Shown piece after piece: positions 14,949-21,256 of a stretch of 26,503 nt of DNA. The stretch spans positions 1 through 26,503 of IMG/VR virus record IMGVR_UViG_3300042507_002430. One strand, given 5' to 3'. Under the pieces are notes generated by a model. That model was not told the DNA's origin. It ran no database searches and saw nothing but the letters and a program-made list of their open reading frames with translations. This DNA comes from a virus. The position numbers were made by a program, and so were the translations under genes. The stretch's first letter is position 1, and each line of letters begins with the position of its first letter.

Positions 14949-16184
14949 TCAGACAAACTCCTGATACTGGCCGTTTAAACGCAGTGGCAGGACTACATCG
15001 CGCCTGCCGTTGCGCAGTTTTCCTACCTTCAGTCCATCCTCGGCAATGAATAGGAGAGCGTCAGCATCCTGCTCGATAGCTCTGGACTCGCGCACCTGAT
15101 TGTTGTCATTCAACTGACTTGCGCTGATCACCGGGCATTGCAGGTGCTTGGCTAGTTGCTTGAGCCCACCAGAGACTCTGGCTACTTCCTCTTCCCGTGA
15201 CTCTCTGCTGGAGCGTGATCCTCGGATGAGTTGCAGGTAGTCCACGACCACGAGATCGAGTGATCCGTGCAGGTCACGAATGCGTTCAGCCTCTGCCGCG
15301 ATGCTGTCGATGCTCTGGTTGGAGCTAGAGTCGATCCACAGTGGTGCTGATGAGATCTGCTCAACGCCTCGCTGGATCTTCTGAAGTTCGTGTTTGGCTG
15401 CTGACCTTGGTTGGGTGATCGACCCGTAATTCGTGTGGGTCATGACTGAGATAAGCCTGCCGATTACCTCATGCGTCATCATTTCGAGCGAGTGGATGGC
15501 GACTGGTCTCTGGTCGCTGATGAACTTGCTGGCGATCTGGAGCATGAGGACTGATTTGCCTCTGGATGGCTTGCCTGCAATGACCCAGAACTCACCGGGA
15601 CGCATTCCACCGCAAATCTCGTCTAGCTCTGCGATGCCTGTGGACATGCCCGGCAGATCGCCAGAGTTGTAGTCCCTGAGCAAATTCTCGATAAACGCCT
15701 TAGATGCCTTGTCTGCATCTATGCTGCGTTGCTTCCCGCTCACCACTTGCTGGAGGCTTTGGAGGGTGGTTCTGAACGAGGCAATTGCACTGGTGGCATC
15801 ATCGGCTGTGGCTATCTCACGGGCGGCAGATTGTGCCAAGCGTCTGGCTTGGTATTCTTTCAGCGTTGAGACCCACTGCGTCCATCCTGCTGGCGTTGGA
15901 GCGTAGTTATAGCACTCTACCACCTGCGATGCTCCACCGATGCGATCCAGTGTGCCGCTCTCCGTGAGGTGCTGGACGACCGCGATGAGGTCGTACTGGT
16001 TATTGTCGGACGCTGGAAGCTCCCTGCATGCCGTCCAGAGGGTCTTGGTGTCTGGGTGGTGGAATGACTCGGAGCTAATGCCTTCAGCGGCTGCGCGCTT
16101 GAGAAGCGTAGCATCCTTGAGGATGGACGAGATGACTGCCTTCTCGGAGGTGTGTGCGGATGGTATGGTTGGTTCTTCGTTCAT
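14949..16184 (-). CDS. dnaB: DnaB-like replicative helicase
   Basis: A 411-residue hexameric DNA helicase. Residues about 8-105 match the DnaB N-terminal domain (SEKAVISSILKDATLL, the IGGASQVVE segment). The RecA-like motor shows Walker A GKPSRGKS (204-211), catalytic Glu in SLEMM (E234), Walker B LVVVDYLQL (311-319), SASQL (354-358) and a KLRNGRRD segment (389-396) supplying arginine-finger-type residues. It is somewhat shorter than bacterial DnaB (about 450-470). It is the last gene of the replication operon, 9 bases after the initiator gene, the same order as P22 genes 18 and 12. A phage with its own initiator and helicase can load the fork without host DnaB; host primase may still be needed, as no primase is seen. 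No Shine-Dalgarno is present. Confidence 0.95.
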   Translation of the reverse strand: MNEEPTIPSAHTSEKAVISSILKDATLLKRAAAEGISSESFHHPDTKTLWTACRELPASDNNQYDLIAVVQHLTESGTLDRIGGASQVVECYNYAPTPAGWTQWVSTLKEYQARRLAQSAAREIATADDATSAIASFRTTLQSLQQVVSGKQRSIDADKASKAFIENLLRDYNSGDLPGMSTGIAELDEICGGMRPGEFWVIAGKPSRGKSVLMLQIASKFISDQRPVAIHSLEMMTHEVIGRLISVMTHTNYGSITQPRSAAKHELQKIQRGVEQISSAPLWIDSSSNQSIDSIAAEAERIRDLHGSLDLVVVDYLQLIRGSRSSRESREEEVARVSGGLKQLAKHLQCPVISASQLNDNNQVRESRAIEQDADALLFIAEDGLKVGKLRNGRRDVVLPLRLNGQYQEFV

Positions 16185-16193
16185 GGTTCTGGT

Positions 16194-16772
16194 TTAGATT
16201 CCGAACTGGTCGGAGGTTTGTGGTCTTGTGGTTTGCTTGTCTCTGGCTTGCCAAGTGCGGATAGCTGACTTCCAGCACTTCATCGGAGCCTTGCCCACAA
16301 CCCAACCTTTCGACTCGTAGTAGTCAATAAATTGTTGAGCCTTGAGGAACTTTGGTGTGAGGCTTGAGCCGTAGGCTAGGACATCCGCCACGGATGGTTT
16401 CTGGAATCGCTTCTGATTGTTTGTTGTCCCTATATGTTCTATTGACGGTTCTTTAATATAGGGCAGGTCTCCAGTCTGGACTTCTAGAGGTCTCCAGTCT
16501 GGACTTCTAGAGGTCTCCAGTCTGGACTTCTGGATTGTGTAGGTGACCTCGTTCCGTCCACGATGACGCTCAATAATGCCACTCTCCTCAAGCTCATTCA
16601 ATGCCTTGAACACACTGCTCCTCGACAACCCTGTCTCGGCTGCGATGGTTTCGATGTGCGGCCAAGCCACACCCTGATCGTTCGCATTATCCGCGAGCTT
16701 CAGCAGGACAAGCTTAGCCTTAGCATCGGCTACAGGTGTCTTCCATGCCTGTGAGATGTAGTGGATGCTCAT
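16194..16772 (-). CDS. Lambda-O-like replication initiator (winged helix) carrying the origin
   Basis: A 192-residue protein. Residues about 17-75 form a winged helix-turn-helix (KAKLVLLKLADNANDQG, TIAAETGLSRSSVFKALNELEESGII), as in phage O-type initiators. The middle (about 80-103) is encoded by tandem DNA repeats and is probably a linker. The C-terminal part (FIDYYESKGWVVGKAPMKCWKSAIRTW, here quoted as its key segments FIDYY and MKCWKSAIRTW) is a motif of phage replication proteins that contact helicase or loader. It precedes the DnaB helicase. The start is set by an ATGA overlap with the upstream gene (16769-16772). The iterons within the gene are the likely binding sites of its own N-terminal domain. 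Confidence 0.82.
   Translation of the reverse strand: MSIHYISQAWKTPVADAKAKLVLLKLADNANDQGVAWPHIETIAAETGLSRSSVFKALNELEESGIIERHRGRNEVTYTIQKSRLETSRSPDWRPLEVQTGDLPYIKEPSIEHIGTTNNQKRFQKPSVADVLAYGSSLTPKFLKAQQFIDYYESKGWVVGKAPMKCWKSAIRTWQARDKQTTRPQTSDQFGI
16411..16533. repeat. Predicted replication origin: three 23-bp iterons plus AT-rich stretch
   Basis: Three head-to-tail copies of a 23-base unit at 16465-16487, 16488-16510 and 16511-16533; the first two are identical and the third differs by one base. Each contains the 11-base palindrome TCCAG-T-CTGGA. On the side towards the gene's 3' end, 16411-16460 is about 70% A/T. Along the initiator gene the order is winged-helix codons, iterons, AT-rich stretch, C-terminal codons, which is the order of lambda ori inside gene O. 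Because 23 is not a multiple of 3, each copy is translated in a different frame. Confidence 0.75.
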
Positions 16773-16978
16773 GCTTCGTAGAGGTACAGGTATTTTTCGC
16801 AGTTGCGAACAAAATGCTCTACTGCCCGGCTTCGTGTCTTCTTCTCCCCTCGAAAATGCTCAGAGCAGATTCGGTCTAGGATTGCCCATGCCTCTGGGGA
16901 CATGGTGATGCTGGAGGCAATGCGGTGTTCCCCAGAAGGGAGTGGTTTACGCCCCACTTTTGCTTTGTTCTGATTCAT
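16769..16978 (-). CDS. Small ribbon-helix-helix-like DNA-binding protein
   Basis: About 69 residues from the ATG at 16978. A basic N terminus (MNQNKAKVGRKPLPSGEHR) leads into ASSITMSPEAWAILDRI and a second helix, the beta-alpha-alpha pattern of CopG/Arc-type regulators. It ends in an aromatic tail (CEKYLYLYEA). A TTG at 17014 is an alternative start that overlaps the stop of the zinc-finger frame as TTGA. The stop overlaps the initiator ATG, so it may regulate or be co-expressed with replication initiation. It is an inferred transcriptional regulator. Confidence 0.68.
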   Translation of the reverse strand: MNQNKAKVGRKPLPSGEHRIASSITMSPEAWAILDRICSEHFRGEKKTRSRAVEHFVRNCEKYLYLYEA

Positions 16979-17138
16979 AGATTTGTTCTGTGATGTCTTG
17001 TATGGCCAGCTCAAGCAGGTCTAGTTCCTGCGTGAGTCTCGGTGTTGATCCCAGCTTCTCCCGCTTGAGTCGGCGCATGTATGCCTCCTTGAGGCAGGCT
17101 AGGATAAGCCCTCTTGCGGTTATTGGTTGTTCTGTCAT
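16947..17138 (-). CDS. Small helical protein, unknown function
   Basis: 63 residues from the ATG at 17138 (MTEQPITARG), mostly two amphipathic helices (about residues 10-30 and 38-58, ending DITEQIYES). Starts are uncertain: a perfect AAGGAGG lies 5 bases before the in-frame ATG at 17078, which would give 43 residues, while most genes here lack Shine-Dalgarno. It overlaps the zinc-finger frame at 17011-17232 by up to 128 bases, which is unusual and may mean the two frames make one protein through a +1 shift. It also overlaps the start of the next gene. Confidence 0.52.
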   Translation of the reverse strand: MTEQPITARGLILACLKEAYMRRLKREKLGSTPRLTQELDLLELAIQDITEQIYESEQSKSGA

Positions 17139-17232
17139 GGCATTTGTGGCAACTGGGCGACGAGCGGAACTCTGAGATTGATTTCGGGAGTCCGCAGGTC
17201 GCACAGATACGCCAGCGTATTGGTTCTGTCAT
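17011..17232 (-). CDS. Zinc-finger microprotein, possibly frameshifted
   Basis: 73 residues. The N-terminal 40 look genuine: CATCGLPKSISEF followed by CHKCH (C10/C13 and C29/C32) is the C4 zinc-finger pattern seen at the front of some phage HNH/endonuclease-VII-like proteins. The remaining residues (PSLPQGGIHAPTQAGEA and on) look like out-of-frame translation of the neighbouring gene. The ATG overlaps the upstream stop (ATGA at 17229-17232), which supports the start. Either it truly overlaps the next gene or the reading frame was changed by mutation or programmed shift near 17100. Confidence 0.45.
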   Translation of the reverse strand: MTEPIRWRICATCGLPKSISEFRSSPSCHKCHDRTTNNRKRAYPSLPQGGIHAPTQAGEAGINTETHAGTRPA

Positions 17233-17549
17233 TGGTAGGTTGATGAGTCGTTGTCATGGTCTGCGCTTTCGAACGGTTCAAGGTCAAAAGGCCAATTGGA
17301 GATGCGGTACGAGCTATCGAACTTCATCTGTTTGACTAACTTCCCAATCTCATCAAGTTGAGCCTGCAACCGCTTATTCTCGACGATCAGCACTGCCTCT
17401 CGGTGCTGGGCTGTACGCAGTCGCTTGCATAGCTCGGTCGCAGAGACATGGTGACTCGCTGGCATCTCGCATGTTCCGCACTCGTAATCCTCGGATGGTG
17501 GTGTCGGCCTGCCACATGTCGGGCAGTCCCATTCGTCGTGTGTGTTCAT
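17229..17549 (-). CDS. Zinc-ribbon and coiled-coil small protein
   Basis: 106 residues from the ATG at 17549. An N-terminal zinc ribbon (CPTCG, C9/C12, and CGTC, C24/C27) is followed by a predicted coiled coil (about 42-75, AVLIVENKRLQAQLDEIGKL) and an acidic tail. A longer open frame to 17606 has no better start signal. Zinc-ribbon plus coil proteins are often dimeric nucleic-acid binders, but no partner is known. The stop overlaps the next ATG (ATGA). Confidence 0.65.
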   Translation of the reverse strand: MNTHDEWDCPTCGRPTPPSEDYECGTCEMPASHHVSATELCKRLRTAQHREAVLIVENKRLQAQLDEIGKLVKQMKFDSSYRISNWPFDLEPFESADHDNDSSTYQ

Positions 17550-17553
17550 GGTA

Positions 17554-17745
17554 TTAAATGCTATTGTCTTCGATGAACTCGCGTTGGAACATGCTCTCCA
17601 CAACATCTGGATGCCATGACATGTAGGTCATTAGTGTGCGGAATATTGTGATCATTTCGTCCAGAGGCGCATCGCGTGAAAACACGAATTCCATTCGTGA
17701 CCCCTCGTTGAGGATCTCAATCTTTATTTTTCGGTCGTATTGCAT
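17554..17745 (-). CDS. Small acidic protein of unknown function
   Basis: 63 residues, MQYDRKIKIEILNEGSR onwards: N-terminal strands, then an amphipathic helical half rich in Met and Phe. No known family recognised. The start is preceded by CAACACCACC without Shine-Dalgarno, and the gene begins inside the end of the preceding gene (22-base overlap), which favours coupled translation. Confidence 0.62.
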   Translation of the reverse strand: MQYDRKIKIEILNEGSRMEFVFSRDAPLDEMITIFRTLMTYMSWHPDVVESMFQREFIEDNSI

Positions 17746-17861
17746 GGTGGTGTTGGTTGTGGTGTTGGTTGTGGTTTGTCCTTGCGAAAAATGTCTTCGT
17801 AGTTTTGCCCGTAAACCTCGGCGTTGACCGGGCGCGGGGAGTCTCCTTTACCTGCACTCAT
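17724..17861 (-). CDS. Small phage protein with SAGKGDSPRP motif
   Basis: 45 residues. The opening MSAGKGDSPRPVNAEVY and the following YEDIF segment match a short protein widely found in phages and usually left without function. The start at 17861 is fixed by a perfect AAGGAGG 6 bases upstream, one of only three such sites in the window; the longer open frame to 17945 is rejected. The C-terminal PQPT repeats come from a 12-base DNA repeat. It overlaps both neighbours. Confidence 0.72.
   Translation of the reverse strand: MSAGKGDSPRPVNAEVYGQNYEDIFRKDKPQPTPQPTPPCNTTEK
17751..17774 (-). repeat. 12-bp tandem repeat in coding sequence
   Basis: Two exact copies of TGTTGGTTGTGG (plus-strand reading) with partial copies on each side. 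They encode a Pro-Gln-Pro-Thr repeat at the end of the small protein and probably vary by slippage. Confidence 0.7.
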
Positions 17862-18090
17862 CGATCCCTCCTTCCACGGCGGCGAGGGCTTCTTTGGCGA
17901 TGTTGGCAACTGTGTCTCGTAGGACTGGTTGATGATGTCCGCCATGCGTCATGAGATGCCGCAAAGCCTCCGCCATCCTGTCGCGTTGCTCGCGTGCCTC
18001 TACAAGCTCGCGTTCTAGTCTACGGGCAAAGTCCACGCTGACTCGACCTGTCCCAAATTGAGCTTCATCCGTTTGTGGTGTATCACTCAT
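17848..18090 (-). CDS. Coiled-coil small protein, paralog A
   Basis: 80 residues from the ATG at 18090, set by AAGGAGG 6 bases upstream. It contains a strong helix with EQRDRMAEALRHL and ends in ANIAKEALAAVEGG. The same two elements occur in the gene at 19720-20043 (EQRDRLAEALREI and ANIAHKALSAMKGG), so the pair arose by duplication. The family is common among small phage proteins and has no assigned role that I know. The stop overlaps the following gene by 14 bases. Confidence 0.7.
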   Translation of the reverse strand: MSDTPQTDEAQFGTGRVSVDFARRLERELVEAREQRDRMAEALRHLMTHGGHHQPVLRDTVANIAKEALAAVEGGIDECR

Positions 18091-18224
18091 GACTGACCTC
18101 CTTTCCATTCGATGATTGCCCAAGCAAGCGCAACCCACCATGCAATGACTGCTGCGATGATTGCAATGCGATCCCAACGGAGGTGGCGTTTGGGTGGTCT
18201 GATAATTGGTAGTGGTAGTTTCAT
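18087..18224 (-). CDS. Small single-pass membrane protein
   Basis: 45 residues from the ATG at 18224 with a basic N terminus (PPKRHLRWDR) and one strong membrane segment (IAIIAAVIAWWVALAWAII). A positive N-terminal side suggests the N terminus faces the cytoplasm. The stop overlaps the next ATG (ATGA at 18087-18090). No function assigned; it could be a membrane-active or lysis-regulating peptide. Confidence 0.65.
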   Translation of the reverse strand: MKLPLPIIRPPKRHLRWDRIAIIAAVIAWWVALAWAIIEWKGGQS

Positions 18225-18225
18225 A

Positions 18226-18330
18226 TTAGTAGCTGTGTACGAAGTTATGGAGCAGGATTGCCGCCTTCGCAAACCCCCATCCAAGGGCTGCACAGATGAG
18301 GGTTTGGGCGAGGAGGATTAGTGCTTTCAT
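18226..18330 (-). CDS. 34-residue membrane microprotein
   Basis: Short gene MKALILLAQTLICAALGWGF... of 34 codons ending in TAA at 18226. It is a basic-hydrophobic peptide that is either a single membrane helix or a signal-like sequence. The ATG overlaps the preceding stop (TAATG at 18328-18332) and the stop lies one base before the next gene's ATG, so it is seamlessly embedded between two genes, which supports it being real despite its length. Confidence 0.58.
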   Translation of the reverse strand: MKALILLAQTLICAALGWGFAKAAILLHNFVHSY

Positions 18331-18536
18331 TAGTGGTGGACTTCAACTCCTTTCTTCTCCAATGCGGTCAATACAGCATCCTCTATTGCCATGCGGTTTA
18401 CGCTGGTGGAATGCAGCCTGAGTACTGCCATGCTCATGTATGACACAATAGCATACACCACGACATCTGTGCTGCTTTCGATTCCATCAAATGCGGCGAG
18501 GGTTAAGTTAACAACTTTGTTTTCGTATTCGTTCAT
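18330..18536 (-). CDS. Small protein of unknown function
   Basis: 68 residues from the ATG at 18536 (MNEYENKVVNLTLAAFDG). Two helices are separated by a Ser-rich turn, with a Val/Ala/Ile-rich segment around 28-45 that is only moderately hydrophobic. It has no recognised family. The longer frame to 18653 is rejected because its N terminus is hydrophobic and compositionally odd. It lies after a 140-base gap without genes (18537-18676), where a promoter may sit though I see no clear hexamers. Confidence 0.6.
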   Translation of the reverse strand: MNEYENKVVNLTLAAFDGIESSTDVVVYAIVSYMSMAVLRLHSTSVNRMAIEDAVLTALEKKGVEVHH

Positions 18537-18676
18537 GTTATTTGGTTCTGGTTGGGTGTCGCTCGCGGCGACAAAAGAAAGAAACCATATGCCCGTAATA
18601 AACTCAACAGAAAAAAGAGGGTGAGGTGAAAATAATTCCACAACACCCTGCAACCCGCTTAAACACTAGGGTTTTT

Positions 18677-19063
18677 TTACTCCAATTCGTCGTCGAGACC
18701 GGGATATGACCACATTTGGGACGGTTCCGGGACATCTTCTGGGGACAAACCACGCTCGTCGATGATCAACGCCTTGGCGAGGATGGCGTAGTTGACCAGA
18801 TCCAAGCACGCATCTTCCGCAGACTCGTTAGGCACAGCGAGTTTGCCGTCATTAGCAAATGATTTCAGTCGCTGCAACTTGTCCTGCATGCGTAGTAGTA
18901 GCCCGGTGATAGGGTGCAAACCTAGTGACTCTGATGCTTTGAAGTTCGCTAACGCATCTGTTGCATGCTCGCCTCCAGAGTAGTCGTTATTCTTTGCATC
19001 CATGATTGCCAACGCTTGTCGGCATGTTTCGTTGTGTACCTTCAGTAGTGCTTGTTTGTTCAT
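18677..19063 (-). CDS. DUF1599/MazG-like nucleotide-associated protein
   Basis: 128 residues from the ATG at 19063. An all-helical protein with KNNDYSGGEHATDALANF (about residues 24-41) and later DACLDLVNYAILAKAL (about 89-104). This matches the Nucleotide-modification-associated domain 1 (DUF1599) pattern, whose members resemble MazG-type NTP pyrophosphohydrolases with acidic metal-binding helices. It could house-clean modified dNTPs or act on (p)ppGpp-like nucleotides; this is inferred from family. A few extra codons upstream to 19114 are open but less likely. Confidence 0.68.
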   Translation of the reverse strand: MNKQALLKVHNETCRQALAIMDAKNNDYSGGEHATDALANFKASESLGLHPITGLLLRMQDKLQRLKSFANDGKLAVPNESAEDACLDLVNYAILAKALIIDERGLSPEDVPEPSQMWSYPGLDDELE

Positions 19064-19214
19064 GTCGTTTGTTCCATGTTTTATAGTTATTCTCGTCAGC
19101 GTAGAAAGGGTCATTCTTCATCAACCACCGCTCGCATGCGCGGCGAACATCGAGGTACATCTCCTGCGGGAGACCATCTTGAGCTAGTGTTGGGTTGCGT
19201 ACGAACCTAGGCAT
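18987..19214 (-). CDS. Small protein overlapping the DUF1599 gene
   Basis: 75 residues (MPRFVRNPTLAQDGLPQEM and on). The first about 50 residues look like a genuine helical protein (MYLDVRRACERWLMKNDPFY); the last 25 overlap the next gene by 77 bases and have ordinary shadow composition. No Shine-Dalgarno. The overlap is larger than usual for this phage, so either the gene is real with an extended tail or a recent mutation removed an earlier stop. Confidence 0.48.
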   Translation of the reverse strand: MPRFVRNPTLAQDGLPQEMYLDVRRACERWLMKNDPFYADENNYKTWNKRHEQTSTTEGTQRNMPTSVGNHGCKE

Positions 19215-19293
19215 GCGTGTTGTTGTTAGGTGGCATTAACCATAACGCGACCAGTATTGCAATCACCAAAAAGTATGTGATGTCGTTATGCAT
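19207..19293 (-). CDS. 28-residue membrane microprotein
   Basis: A 28-codon gene, MHNDITYFLVIAILVALWLM..., ending TAG at 19207. One strong membrane helix fills most of it. It overlaps the end of the preceding zinc protein gene by 8 bases and the start of the next gene by 8 bases, as other genes here do. Being very short, it is supported only by hydrophobicity and tight packing. Confidence 0.48.
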   Translation of the reverse strand: MHNDITYFLVIAILVALWLMPPNNNTHA

Positions 19294-19522
19294 TGAGCAG
19301 TCGGTATTTGATTCGTGATAGGTGTTCGCATGCGTCAACAAACTCTCCTGCGTCATGCCTGTTTGTTAGTGATGCTAGATCATCCTCTAGGCAGTCCAAG
19401 CAAATTCTGCCACCTCTAGCTGCCTTCTCGCATCCGTCACGCTCGCATGTGCTGTAGGTGCTTGGCCAAAGCGGGAACTGGTATTGTATATCGTATATGA
19501 GTTGGTCAACGCTCGTTTTCAT
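19286..19522 (-). CDS. Small cysteine-rich zinc protein
   Basis: 78 residues with C26, C31, C41 and C44 (STCERDGC, then ICLDC), a C4 treble-clef-like zinc site, and a helical C-terminal half. The ATG is at 19522, close to an AGAGG element. No recognised function; such microproteins in phages often bind nucleic acid or a host factor. Confidence 0.65.
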   Translation of the reverse strand: MKTSVDQLIYDIQYQFPLWPSTYSTCERDGCEKAARGGRICLDCLEDDLASLTNRHDAGEFVDACEHLSRIKYRLLNA

Positions 19523-19730
19523 AGCCTCTCATTTTGTTGCGATGTTCTTCGATAAGTTGTTTCCATGCTGTCACTTGGAAGTTTTCGCCTGCCTGCTCTC
19601 TCCAGCGTTCAGCCTCTGCTTTCCAGAGGTCGCGTTGCTCTATCACGGACTCAAGCGTGGTTTGCGAAACTTTGAGTAGGTTTTCCAAGTACTCAATCCT
19701 TTCGGTCACTGTCATTGCGTCAATTATCAT
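19506..19730 (-). CDS. Coiled-coil small protein
   Basis: 74 residues, almost entirely helical with heptad-like leucines (RIEYLENLLKVSQTTLES) and charged ends. The start at 19730 is chosen over the internal Met at 19715 because AAGGAGG lies 7 bases upstream. It overlaps both neighbours (11 and 17 bases). No function assigned. Confidence 0.68.
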   Translation of the reverse strand: MIIDAMTVTERIEYLENLLKVSQTTLESVIEQRDLWKAEAERWREQAGENFQVTAWKQLIEEHRNKMRGYENER

Positions 19731-20043
19731 CGCTCCCTCCTTTCATAGCGGAGAGGGCTTTGTGAGCAATGTTTGCGCTCTGAGGGCGGAAGCCACGATA
19801 GTCTTCGTTTGCTATCTCCCGCAAAGCCTCCGCCAGCCTGTCTCGTTGCTCGCGCAGCTCGTTAGCCTCATCCACGATAGACTGCGTATGAAGCATTGTC
19901 GCTGCATGTCGTATTTCCATGTCAGAGATCATTGAGCGCAGCTCGTAGACTTCTCTGGGTGTCCAGTCCACATCGCATCCACATTCTGCCTCGCTGTGGG
20001 CGTGACATTCGCAGCCTTGTCCGGGTGTGTGTTTCTCTTTCAT
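19720..20043 (-). CDS. Coiled-coil small protein, paralog B, with N-terminal Cys/His cluster
   Basis: 107 residues. An N-terminal Cys/His cluster (CECHAHSEAECGC, residues 11-23) could bind zinc. The C-terminal half repeats the EQRDRLAEALREI and ANIAHKALSAMKGG elements of the gene at 17848-18090. Paralog A lacks the Cys cluster, so the N termini differ while the coil is shared. The ATG overlaps the resolvase stop. Confidence 0.7.
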   Translation of the reverse strand: MKEKHTPGQGCECHAHSEAECGCDVDWTPREVYELRSMISDMEIRHAATMLHTQSIVDEANELREQRDRLAEALREIANEDYRGFRPQSANIAHKALSAMKGGSDDN

Positions 20044-20492
20044 TGTCTTGTTCCGTAAAGTGCTATGAGCAATGCGTCTGCCGTAGCGTGAATAACCTTC
20101 TTGTCTGGGAATAGCTCTTGTGCCTTCTGCTTGGAAATGTTCTTGTTGCCTTTCGTCATGCAGCCCATTGCCTTCTGCCAGACTTGTGGGCGAACGCGCT
20201 CGAAAGGTATCCCTGCTGCTGTAAGTGCCATCTCAAGGTTGCCGTATCCTCGTCCAAAGCTGAACGCTGATACAACCCCCATCTGCGGGCTGCTGGACAC
20301 TTGCTCGATGTAAGCCTTGTACTTGCGCCCATCAATCGTTGACCTTGGGAAGTTGGTGATGTCGCAAACCAGCCCCCACAAGTCCTGCAATGTGTCTGGC
20401 ATCTTCTCAACGCAAGACTTTCCTCGCTCGTCAATCCATGCGATTCCGCCGGATGCGCCGGGATCTATTCCGATTGTGATTCCGTGTTTCAT
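20040..20492 (-). CDS. RuvC-like Holliday junction resolvase
   Basis: 150 residues with the RNase H-fold resolvase pattern. GIDPGASGG supplies D10, YIEQV supplies E63, and IHATADALLIA supplies H135 and D139, giving the four-ligand metal site. VWQKAMG and a basic patch (TKGNKNISKQK) are typical of phage RuvC relatives. It would cut four-way junctions produced by the ERF/exonuclease recombination system and clear branched DNA before packaging. It starts within the stop of the DnaA-like gene (ATGA at 20489-20492). Confidence 0.9.
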   Translation of the reverse strand: MKHGITIGIDPGASGGIAWIDERGKSCVEKMPDTLQDLWGLVCDITNFPRSTIDGRKYKAYIEQVSSSPQMGVVSAFSFGRGYGNLEMALTAAGIPFERVRPQVWQKAMGCMTKGNKNISKQKAQELFPDKKVIHATADALLIALYGTRQ

Positions 20493-20839
20493 GCCTTCAA
20501 GCGTTGCAGGACAAACTTAACCTTGTTGCGGAATGACTCATTCTCCCTAGTGAGAGCGTCTGCTCGGTGCTTTGCGGAGATGATCGTAGTGTGATTTTTC
20601 CTCTGAAAGATACGAGCAGTCTCCGCGAGCGTGTGGTGTTCGCTGACGAGTGCCATTGCAAGCGTCCTAGCCTGCGATGGAGCAACCTGTTTGTCGTAGG
20701 CGAGGATTTGGCTGGGGTGAACGCCAAAAACATCCGCAACAATGTTAATGGTACGATACGCCTTATTACTCGACATCCTGCGATCAAGCTCGGCGCATAG
20801 TTCGTCGGTAGTGAGGTCGTGGACATGTGTTATGGTCAT
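20489..20839 (-). CDS. Free-standing DnaA domain IV-like DNA-binding protein
   Basis: 116 residues. Residues about 31-100 match DnaA domain IV: IVADVFGVHPSQILAY, ARTLAMALVSEHHTLAETARIF, and the DnaA-box recognition signature KNHTTIISA (usually RDHTTVLHA). No AAA+ ATPase domain is present, so it can bind DNA but not act as a full initiator. It may compete with host DnaA, mark phage DNA, or regulate transcription. It precedes the RuvC-like gene with a 4-base overlap. No Shine-Dalgarno; two hairpins lie upstream. Confidence 0.85.
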   Translation of the reverse strand: MTITHVHDLTTDELCAELDRRMSSNKAYRTINIVADVFGVHPSQILAYDKQVAPSQARTLAMALVSEHHTLAETARIFQRKNHTTIISAKHRADALTRENESFRNKVKFVLQRLKA

Positions 20840-20911
20840 TGTAAAGTGTTTGCCCTATGTGCAACCCTCGGAGCCAAGGGACAGAACCCACCTGCACACT
20901 GGTGGTGATTG
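20840..20911 (-). promoter_or_regulatory. Two hairpins upstream of the DnaA-like gene
   Basis: In the minus-strand RNA, CCCTTGG/CCGAGGG (20865-20880, one G-U pair) and CCACC/GGTGG (20888-20905) can form two stems in the 72-base leader. Neither is followed by a U tract, so they look like mRNA-stability or translation-control elements. Confidence 0.35.
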
Positions 20912-21184
20912 TTATGCGTGATTTGCTACAGCGTCAATGGCAGAGCAACGGACGATGATTCCGTTGCCCCGTGCAGGGGCGAACTTGTCAACCCGGTGCT
21001 CTAGGTTGCGGAGGTAGGCAACCTCCTTTGCGTTGGATGGAATAACCCTGTAGAAGTCACCTTTAATTGTTGCTGAGTTAAAGACAGGCGTTCCGTATCT
21101 CAAGTCTTTCTCCTCGCGGATGATGTCAGGGTTTTTTACCTTGGTTTTTGCGCCAAAATTTAGTGTGCGTTTGATAAGTCTCAT
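20912..21184 (-). CDS. Small basic protein of unknown function
   Basis: 90 residues from the ATG at 21184 (MRLIKRTLNFGAKTKVK). Basic N terminus, then beta-rich sequence (TPVFNSATIKGDFYRVI) and helices. No recognised family. A TTG at 21253 would add 23 residues, but its extra sequence has ordinary shadow composition. Position between the SSB-like and DnaA-like genes suggests a DNA-metabolism role. Confidence 0.6.
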   Translation of the reverse strand: MRLIKRTLNFGAKTKVKNPDIIREEKDLRYGTPVFNSATIKGDFYRVIPSNAKEVAYLRNLEHRVDKFAPARGNGIIVRCSAIDAVANHA

Positions 21185-21256
21185 GAAAGTGATTTGCCCT
21201 GTGGTAAACCCGTGGGCGGCGGGGTTATGAAAACCAGTCACCACTCTGGACAAGGA

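Noticed and set aside
16465-16533. CRISPR-like repeat array
   Set aside because: The 23-base units are directly adjacent with no spacers; they are tandem iterons.
18640-18680. Terminator with a T7 tract at the end of the DUF1599 gene
   Set aside because: The T tract is on the plus strand, where there is no gene to terminate, and the possible stem is only 5 bp with a long loop.
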